Origin: an uncultured Clostridia bacterium
GTDB taxonomy: Bacteria; Bacillota_I; Bacilli_A; RF39; UBA660
Length of the DNA stretch: 5,859 bases
Assembly (NCBI GenBank): GCA_948433815.1
Contig: CAOJDZ010000051.1
Coordinates: forward strand, 1 to 5,859
Reading direction: 5' to 3'
Shown: piece after piece, positions 1 to 4,516 of the stretch
How the letters are laid out: each line of letters opens with the position of its first letter
Position numbering within the stretch: the first letter of the stretch is position 1
The notes under the pieces: model-generated
Told to the model about the DNA's origin: nothing
Seen by the model: the letters and a program-made list of their open reading frames with translations, nothing else
Database searches by the model: none
Position numbers and translations under genes: made by a program

Positions 1-213
1 TAAAAGTCCACTGTCAGTGTCATCTTCGTCTTCACTTCTTACTTCTATTTGATTATCACTTAATGCATTATATAATTCATCTAGGTTATTGCTATCTAAA
101 TCTAAGTGATTTGTTTTTTTTGCGATTTGTTCATATGTTATGAACCCTTGTTTTTTTCCTAATCCAATTAATTCTTCTAATACTTCTTCAAATGTTTTTA
201 TATTATTTACCAT
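1..213 (-). CDS. rpoD: RNA polymerase primary sigma factor, N-terminal part (region 1.1), cut by window edge
   Basis: Seventy-one codons are visible from the ATG at 213-211 and the frame is still open at position 1, so the rest of the gene lies outside the window. The product starts MVNNIKTFEEVLEELIGLGK and continues with KKQGFITYEQIAKK and NNLDELYNAL, then an acidic stretch (SEDEDDTDSG). This is the pattern of sigma-70 region 1.1: a small helical domain that keeps free sigma from binding promoters, followed by an acidic linker to region 1.2. The family directs RNA polymerase to housekeeping promoters. The start is supported by AGGAAGTG five bases upstream and by position directly after dnaG, the classic dnaG-rpoD order. 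The ATG lies inside the end of dnaG (7-nt overlap), so translation is probably coupled. None of the DNA-binding regions 2-4 can be seen, so the assignment rests on region 1.1 plus gene order. Confidence 0.9.
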   Translation of the reverse strand, partial: MVNNIKTFEEVLEELIGLGKKQGFITYEQIAKKTNHLDLDSNNLDELYNALSDNQIEVRSEDEDDTDSGLL

Positions 214-1937
214 TTTAGCACTTCCTTCTTTATATTCTCTATTCTACTCGCTAGTTTCTTTTTTTCTTCTATGTCTATAGTATTTTTCATTTTTTCTGTT
301 AGAGTTTCTATTTGTTTTTTTACTCTTAATTCTTTTATATTAGTTATATAGTCTTCTACTTCTTTCATAGTGTATTCGTCTTCATGCTTGTATTCCATTA
401 CTTCTTTTAAAATACTATCCAATTCAGGATACTCAATAGTGTAACAAAGGAAGTCCGCATAGTCAAACGTTTTATGTTTTTCAGTGTAAGTTACAATAGA
501 GTTTGCTAGTTTTCTTCTTTTTTCATTACACATATATCCTAGATGATTTTCATAATATTTTATGAGTTCTTTATTGTTTAACATAAGATATAAGAGCCTT
601 ATTTCACTTTTGTCATATTTATTATATTTTTGTTTTTTCTTTGGTTCAGTTGTTTTAACAGTTATATTGGGTGAGTTTGTCTTTTTAGTTATTTTATTTC
701 TTATTAGTTCTTCACTTATTTCATATTCTTTTGATAACCATTTAATTTTAACTTCTTTTAATATATCGTCTTCTATATCATTTATAGCGTCTATAGCATC
801 TTTTATGTATTTACTTAATTCTTCTGCTTTTGTTAAGTCTTTGTTTTGTTTTAAATAGTTTAGTTTAAAGTCTATGAAACTTACTTTATTATTGTAAGCA
901 TTTATAAATGCAGAGTCACCTTCATTTACTATTAATTCATCAGCATCTTTGTGTTTACTAAATATTATTACTGTAGGATTTATTCCAACGCTCATTAGCA
1001 TTTCTCCAATTGTTAGAGTTGCGATTTTACCAGCGTCGTCTTGGTCTAGGTTTAATACTACATTTACTTTCATATTTTTTATTAGTTCAAGATGTTCTTT
1101 AGTAAAACTTGTTCCCATTAAGGCTACTACGTTATCGAAACCTATAGTGTGAAGTCTTATAACTTCCATGAATCCTTCACTTATTATTATTTCTTTTTTC
1201 TTTCTTATGAAGTCTTTTGCTCGCCAGGAATTATATAATATTGTTCCTTTTTTAAATATCACAGTTTCTTTACTGTTTATGTATTTTGGATCGTTTCTGT
1301 CTTCATATATTCTTCCACTAAATCCTACTGGGTTACCATAGTTATCTTTTATAGTAAACATTATTCTATTTGTGAATAAGTCTTTGGTTCCATCTCTTGC
1401 GAGACCAATAGTCGTTAGTTTATCTATACCATATGTTTTTGATAAACTACTAACTAAACCTCCAGTTAGGCTTAAGCCTATGTCAAAATAATCTAATACT
1501 TCTTTATTTAAGTTTCTATTTTTTAAATAAGTTCTCGCTTTTTCTCCACTTTTAGTATTTAAATTATTTTTATAATAAGACGTGGCTATACTATATATTT
1601 CATAAAATTCTTTATAAGGACTATTAGCACTGTTCTTTTTTGTAATACTCAAATTAATTCCTGCGTTTTTTCCTAGTATTTCAACTGCTTCACCGAATGA
1701 TACTTTTTCATAGTCTTTTACAAATGTTATAACGTTACCAGTAGCACCACATACAAAACATCTAAATATTTGTTTTTCTCTACTTATACTCATTGATGGA
1801 CTGTGGTCATCATGAAATGGACAGACTGCGAAAAAGTTCTTTCCTTTTTGTGTTAAAGGGAGGTAACTACCTACTATATCTACTATATCATTAGACTCTC
1901 TAACTTTCTTAATTATGTCTTCACTTATTAGTCCCAT
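207..1937 (-). CDS. dnaG: DNA primase DnaG
   Basis: The 576-residue protein makes the RNA primers for DNA replication and works with the replicative helicase at the fork; family members are usually about 600 residues. The domains run in the expected order. An N-terminal CHC2 zinc finger has ligands C39, H42, C60 and C63 (CPFH...CFVC). The catalytic core includes LFTNRIMFTIKDNYGNPVGF (about 187-206) and RNDPKYINSKET (214-225), the conserved basic RNDPKY(L/I)NS motif. The Toprim domain has E254 in EGFMEVI, D298 and D300 in LDQDDAGK, and D331 and D333 in KDADELI. A helical, charged C-terminal region (about 440-576) fits the helicase-binding domain. One deviation: the second Toprim acidic position, usually Asp in EG(Y/F)MDV, is Glu (E258). 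The ATG at 1937 is supported by AGGAGGG seven bases upstream. The gene follows a terminator with no clear promoter and overlaps rpoD by 7 nt. Confidence 0.97.
   Translation of the reverse strand: MGLISEDIIKKVRESNDIVDIVGSYLPLTQKGKNFFAVCPFHDDHSPSMSISREKQIFRCFVCGATGNVITFVKDYEKVSFGEAVEILGKNAGINLSITKKNSANSPYKEFYEIYSIATSYYKNNLNTKSGEKARTYLKNRNLNKEVLDYFDIGLSLTGGLVSSLSKTYGIDKLTTIGLARDGTKDLFTNRIMFTIKDNYGNPVGFSGRIYEDRNDPKYINSKETVIFKKGTILYNSWRAKDFIRKKKEIIISEGFMEVIRLHTIGFDNVVALMGTSFTKEHLELIKNMKVNVVLNLDQDDAGKIATLTIGEMLMSVGINPTVIIFSKHKDADELIVNEGDSAFINAYNNKVSFIDFKLNYLKQNKDLTKAEELSKYIKDAIDAINDIEDDILKEVKIKWLSKEYEISEELIRNKITKKTNSPNITVKTTEPKKKQKYNKYDKSEIRLLYLMLNNKELIKYYENHLGYMCNEKRRKLANSIVTYTEKHKTFDYADFLCYTIEYPELDSILKEVMEYKHEDEYTMKEVEDYITNIKELRVKKQIETLTEKMKNTIDIEEKKKLASRIENIKKEVLKW
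219..226 (-). promoter_or_regulatory. Ribosome binding site of rpoD, inside dnaG
   Basis: AGGAAGTG on the minus strand differs by one base from AGGAGGTG and lies five bases before the rpoD ATG. It is entirely within the last codons of dnaG, so rpoD can be translated from the dnaG transcript without a gap. It fixes the rpoD start at 213. Confidence 0.75.
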
Positions 1938-1944
1938 AAAAAAG

Positions 1945-1951
1945 CCCTCCT
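1945..1951 (-). promoter_or_regulatory. Ribosome binding site of dnaG
   Basis: AGGAGGG on the minus strand, seven bases before the dnaG ATG, is a near-perfect Shine-Dalgarno sequence. It fixes the start at 1937 and agrees with MGLISEDII, a normal DnaG N-terminus. Only about 16 bases separate it from the U-tract of the terminator upstream, so little room remains for a separate leader. Confidence 0.85.
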
Positions 1952-1967
1952 AATACCTTTATACGAC

Positions 1968-2006
1968 AAAAAAACCAAAAACGCTTTTTTTATTTTGCAT
2001 TTTTGG
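1968..2006 (-). terminator. Rho-independent, bidirectional terminator between the UPF0316 gene and dnaG
   Basis: On the minus strand CCAAAAATGC pairs with GCGTTTTTGG (10 bp, one T-G wobble) around a 12-nt A-rich loop and is followed by seven Ts. The stem begins eight bases after the UPF0316 stop codon. On the plus strand the same stem is followed by CAA and then seven Ts (2011-2016 region), so it could also stop transcription coming the other way. It closes the ABC-like/UPF0316 unit and separates it from dnaG-rpoD. Confidence 0.85.
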
Positions 2007-2014
2007 CAATTTTT

Positions 2015-2530
2015 TTATCTATAGCCACCTACAACCATCTTATTTTCGCTTACTACTAAGAATGCATGAGGGTCTATTTCTGTCACTATTTCCCTTAATA
2101 ATGGGATTTTTTTATTGGTTGTTGCGACGAAAATCATGAATTTATTACTTATTAGGTCTTTTCCTTTAATTCTGCTTACACTTACAGCAAAATTGTGATT
2201 AATTAATTCTTTTACTATTTCTTTTCTTTCCTTTACAACTATGTTAACCGAAACATTTGTAGTAATGAATCTGTCTGTTATAAACATCCCTACTCTTACA
2301 CCCGTAGCGTATCCTCCACTATAGGCAAATGCGATTAATAATGCATTACCAGCATCTGTATTAAGTGCTTCTCTCACTATTAAGAACCATACAAATACTT
2401 CAAAGAAAGCTATAGTAACTGCGAGTAAGGTTTTATCTTTTACAACTAAAACTGTTCTTATGGTAGCTAGTGAAGTATCTATTATTCTTACAAAATATAT
2501 TGTTAAACATAAAATTATTATATTATCCAT
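2015..2530 (-). CDS. UPF0316 / DUF2179-family membrane protein (YebE-like)
   Basis: The 171-residue product matches the layout of the UPF0316 family: three N-terminal membrane segments (about 3-25, 34-55 and 61-82; the DUF5698 part) and then a soluble DUF2179 domain (about 95-171). Visible family features are RIIDTSLATIRTVLVV in segment 1, FFEVFVWFLIV in segment 2, a glycine-rich SGGYATGVRVG in segment 3, and near the end EIDPHAFLVVSENKMVVGGY, closely resembling the ExDPxAFVxVSE ending of the family. DUF2179 is a small cytoplasmic domain thought to be a ligand-sensing or regulatory fold; the family's function is not established. The ATG at 2530 has a weak AAGTGAT five bases upstream. A GTG at 2539 would give three more residues and a 4-nt GTGA overlap with the upstream gene, and cannot be excluded. 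Either way it is co-transcribed with the ABC-like gene. Confidence 0.88.
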   Translation of the reverse strand: MDNIIILCLTIYFVRIIDTSLATIRTVLVVKDKTLLAVTIAFFEVFVWFLIVREALNTDAGNALLIAFAYSGGYATGVRVGMFITDRFITTNVSVNIVVKERKEIVKELINHNFAVSVSRIKGKDLISNKFMIFVATTNKKIPLLREIVTEIDPHAFLVVSENKMVVGGYR

Positions 2531-2535
2531 TTTAA

Positions 2536-4185
2536 TCACTTACTTTCTATTTTTCCATCTTTGATGATGTATTCTTTAGTTACAATATCTTTAAATTCAT
2601 TATCTTCTTCTAAAATAATAATGGTATTTTTCTTTTTAAGTTTAATCATTATTTCTTTCATTAAAATAATATCTTCTTCTCTTAAATATTTAGGGATATC
2701 ATTAAATATTATGATTTCACTTTTTGTTAGTAATGTTCTTGCGAGTGCGATAAAGTATTTATTTCTTTCAGATAGGTCATCTATATTTGTATTTAGTTTT
2801 TTAGGAAATTCTAACATTATTTTGTCATACATATTTATTTGTTTTAATACTGAATTTATTTCTTTTTTGTTTTTATTTATTACTTTTAAATTACTTTTAA
2901 TAGTACCTTTAAAAAATTCAGGATATGAAGATATATAATTTATATTAGTGTTATGAGTATTTTTAGTAAAACTCATTATATTAAGTTTATCTATTAGTAT
3001 TGTTCCTTTATTAGGTTTTATTATTCTTCTAAGTAAGTAAAATATTGTTTTTAATGTGTTTTTGTTTGAACTTCTAAATAGTACTATGTCTCCTTTTAAT
3101 ATATTTATGTTTATGTCATCTAGTTTTCCTAAAGAGTACTCTTTATTTGCTTTACAACTTACATTATGAAAGTCTATTTCACCTTTTATGTCATCTTTAG
3201 AAATACTTCCAAAAGATAGTACTTCTTTTTCTTCAAAGTTAAGTATTAGGTTTATTCTGTTTACACATACGCTTATTAGTTTGAGTTCTTTTAGTATACT
3301 AAATAATTCTGTACTATTGGTGATTGTGTCTGTGATGTATGAGACTAATACTAAATATATAGTTAGAGATATTACATCATCTTTTAACAAGAATATCATT
3401 ACTATTGATATTGCATATATAGTAAATTTATAAAAGATTTTAAAGTAGTTATCTATATAGCTTAATTTTACGTTATAGTCATCTAATTTTTTTAAGTATT
3501 CTTTATTAGCGTTTTGGTATTCTTCTTTTAATTTGTCTTCAAGATTTAAGTCTTTTACAAAGCCTCTTGAATTTATTACTTTTGTGAAACTTTCTAATTC
3601 ATCATCTCGTTTATCTTTTCTTTTAGCTTGACTTTCTCCTAGTAATTTATTTAATTTTTCTATAATGAACGAGTTTACTACTAATACAAGTAGCACCACT
3701 AAACATAAGAATATATTTATAGTTCCTACATAAAAAAGAGTCATTATTATGTAAACTAAGTATCTTATTTGAGAACATATTGTATCTGAGAAGTCTATCG
3801 CATCATATGTGTCTGAGTGAAATATATTTATTATTTTTTCTTTAGATGTTATTTTGAAATTGGATTCTTTTGCATTTATTATTTTTTTATAAAAAGATTC
3901 CTGTAGTCTTAGATATGGTTCTGTCATAAGTTTTGTAAAATTTCTATAGTTTAGGTCCCATGAAAGGTACCTTAATAATACAAGTATGAAAACAAGGGAT
4001 AAACAAAATAAAGCATGATTAAAGTCTCCACTAGCTAGACTTGTTGTTACTTTAGCTGCGAAAGCCGCTTCACAGAAGGTGCAGACTATTGGGATAATGC
4101 ATGTTACTAATTGAAAGAACCATACATTTTTATTAGGTTTAATTAATTTGTACCAATTTTTAAATAATCTAATATTTTCTTTCAT
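2536..4185 (-). CDS. ABC-exporter-like membrane protein with a degenerate, probably ATPase-dead nucleotide-binding domain
   Basis: The 549-residue protein has the build of a type I ABC half-exporter. Six hydrophobic segments lie at about 23-43, 57-74, 139-157, 157-174, 248-267 and 271-288; the linker VNRINLILNFEEKE follows, then an NBD-like domain (332-549). The NBD still reads like one (GEIDFHNVSC, LDDININILKGDIVLF, NKGTILIDKLNI, FFKGTIKSNL, FIALARTLLTKSEIIIF), but its catalytic motifs are gone. Walker A (369-379) reads RSSNKNTLK with no GxxGxGK; the Q-loop position is Ser420; the signature is LSERN (471-475) rather than LSGGQ; Walker B ends FND (494-496) rather than LDE; the H-loop His is Glu526. 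The frame is intact, so this is a diverged gene rather than a fresh pseudogene. ATP binding looks unlikely, and substrate or role is unknown. The ATG at 4185 is preferred because AGGTAGTG lies six bases upstream; a GTG at 4194 overlaps that site. It has its own consensus promoter and overlaps or abuts the UPF0316 gene. Confidence 0.88.
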   Translation of the reverse strand: MKENIRLFKNWYKLIKPNKNVWFFQLVTCIIPIVCTFCEAAFAAKVTTSLASGDFNHALFCLSLVFILVLLRYLSWDLNYRNFTKLMTEPYLRLQESFYKKIINAKESNFKITSKEKIINIFHSDTYDAIDFSDTICSQIRYLVYIIMTLFYVGTINIFLCLVVLLVLVVNSFIIEKLNKLLGESQAKRKDKRDDELESFTKVINSRGFVKDLNLEDKLKEEYQNANKEYLKKLDDYNVKLSYIDNYFKIFYKFTIYAISIVMIFLLKDDVISLTIYLVLVSYITDTITNSTELFSILKELKLISVCVNRINLILNFEEKEVLSFGSISKDDIKGEIDFHNVSCKANKEYSLGKLDDININILKGDIVLFRSSNKNTLKTIFYLLRRIIKPNKGTILIDKLNIMSFTKNTHNTNINYISSYPEFFKGTIKSNLKVINKNKKEINSVLKQINMYDKIMLEFPKKLNTNIDDLSERNKYFIALARTLLTKSEIIIFNDIPKYLREEDIILMKEIMIKLKKKNTIIILEEDNEFKDIVTKEYIIKDGKIESK

Positions 4186-4191
4186 TTTATA

Positions 4192-4199
4192 CACTACCT
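4192..4199 (-). promoter_or_regulatory. Ribosome binding site that decides the start of the ABC-like gene
   Basis: AGGTAGTG lies six bases before the ATG at 4185 and differs by one base from AGGAGGTG. The alternative upstream GTG start at 4194-4192 is part of this same sequence, so the ATG is the better start. Confidence 0.7.
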
Positions 4200-4210
4200 A
4201 TTCTAAAAGA

Positions 4211-4239
4211 ATTATAGCAATTATTATTTTTTCTTTCAA
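4211..4239 (-). promoter_or_regulatory. Sigma-70/SigA-type promoter of the ABC-like/UPF0316 unit
   Basis: On the minus strand the -35 box TTGAAA (4239-4234) is followed by exactly 17 bases and a perfect -10 box TATAAT (4216-4211). Transcription should start near 4204, giving a leader of about 20 bases that carries the ribosome binding site. It lies directly behind the terminator of the XRE gene, whose U-tract almost touches the -35 box. No clear inverted-repeat operator is visible over it. Confidence 0.88.
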
Positions 4240-4240
4240 G

Positions 4241-4267
4241 AAAAAGAAAGTATTTTGTTATACTTTC
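4241..4267 (-). terminator. Rho-independent terminator of the XRE gene
   Basis: GAAAGTAT pairs perfectly with ATACTTTC (8 bp, 6-nt loop AACAAA) on the minus strand and is followed by TTTTTCTT. The stem starts at the first base after the XRE stop codon (TAG, 4270-4268). It is AT-rich and therefore moderately stable. On the plus strand there is no good T-run after the stem, so it acts in one direction. Confidence 0.78.
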
Positions 4268-4504
4268 CTATTCAAAGAATTTATCTATTGGGACGTTTAG
4301 GATTTCACTTATTTTGTATAAATTGTATATACTTATTCCCCCGTTACTTTTTCTACTTTCTAATCCGCCTATTAGAGACACTGATACTCCTACTTTTTCA
4401 GCTAAATCTTTTTGTGTTAAGTTATGATAATTGATACTGTATAACATTCTATATTTCTTTATGTTTTTTCCTATTTTATTGTTTATTGTTTTTTCGTTTA
4501 TCAT
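4268..4504 (-). CDS. Small XRE/Cro-CI-family helix-turn-helix protein
   Basis: The 78-residue protein is a single HTH_3 domain with nothing added, as in short Cro-like repressors. Helix 1 is about 9-22 (NKIGKNIKKYRML). The helix-turn-helix is LTQKDLAEKVGVSVSLIGGLE (29-49): Gln31 and Leu34-Ala35 belong to the first helix, Gly39 to the turn, and SVSLIGGLE to the recognition helix. It ends NLYKISEILNVPIDKFFE, the usual last helices. Members bind DNA as dimers and often repress their own or neighbouring genes; the target here cannot be read. The ATG at 4504 is fixed by AGGAGG five bases upstream. That site overlaps the TAG stop of the surface-protein gene, so the two genes are probably translated from one message. 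No separate promoter is evident. Confidence 0.93.
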   Translation of the reverse strand: MINEKTINNKIGKNIKKYRMLYSINYHNLTQKDLAEKVGVSVSLIGGLESRKSNGGISIYNLYKISEILNVPIDKFFE

Positions 4505-4509
4505 TGATG

Positions 4510-4516
4510 CCTCCTA
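4510..4516 (-). promoter_or_regulatory. Ribosome binding site of the XRE gene, merged with the stop codon of the upstream gene
   Basis: TAGGAGG on the minus strand combines the TAG stop of the surface-protein gene (4516-4514) with the Shine-Dalgarno of the XRE gene (AGGAGG, 4515-4510), five bases before its ATG. Ribosomes ending the first gene are therefore placed directly on the start site of the second. Confidence 0.88.

Noticed and set aside
562..1152. Plus-strand frames at 562-858 and 949-1152
   Set aside because: Both are opposite dnaG, are low-complexity hydrophobic translations of its AT-rich antisense strand, and lack start signals.
1951..1974. TATAAA near 1960 as a dnaG promoter
   Set aside because: There is no -35-like box 16-18 bases upstream, and a start from it would fall practically on the ribosome binding site.
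2561..3433. Plus-strand frames at 2561-2938 and 3188-3433
   Set aside because: They lie antisense to the ABC-like gene and are Ser/Ile/Leu/Phe-rich, as antisense of Lys/Asn/Ile-rich coding usually is.
2536..4185. ABC-like gene as a recent pseudogene
   Set aside because: There is no frameshift or internal stop in 549 codons, the fold landmarks remain, and promoter and ribosome binding site are intact; divergence fits better.
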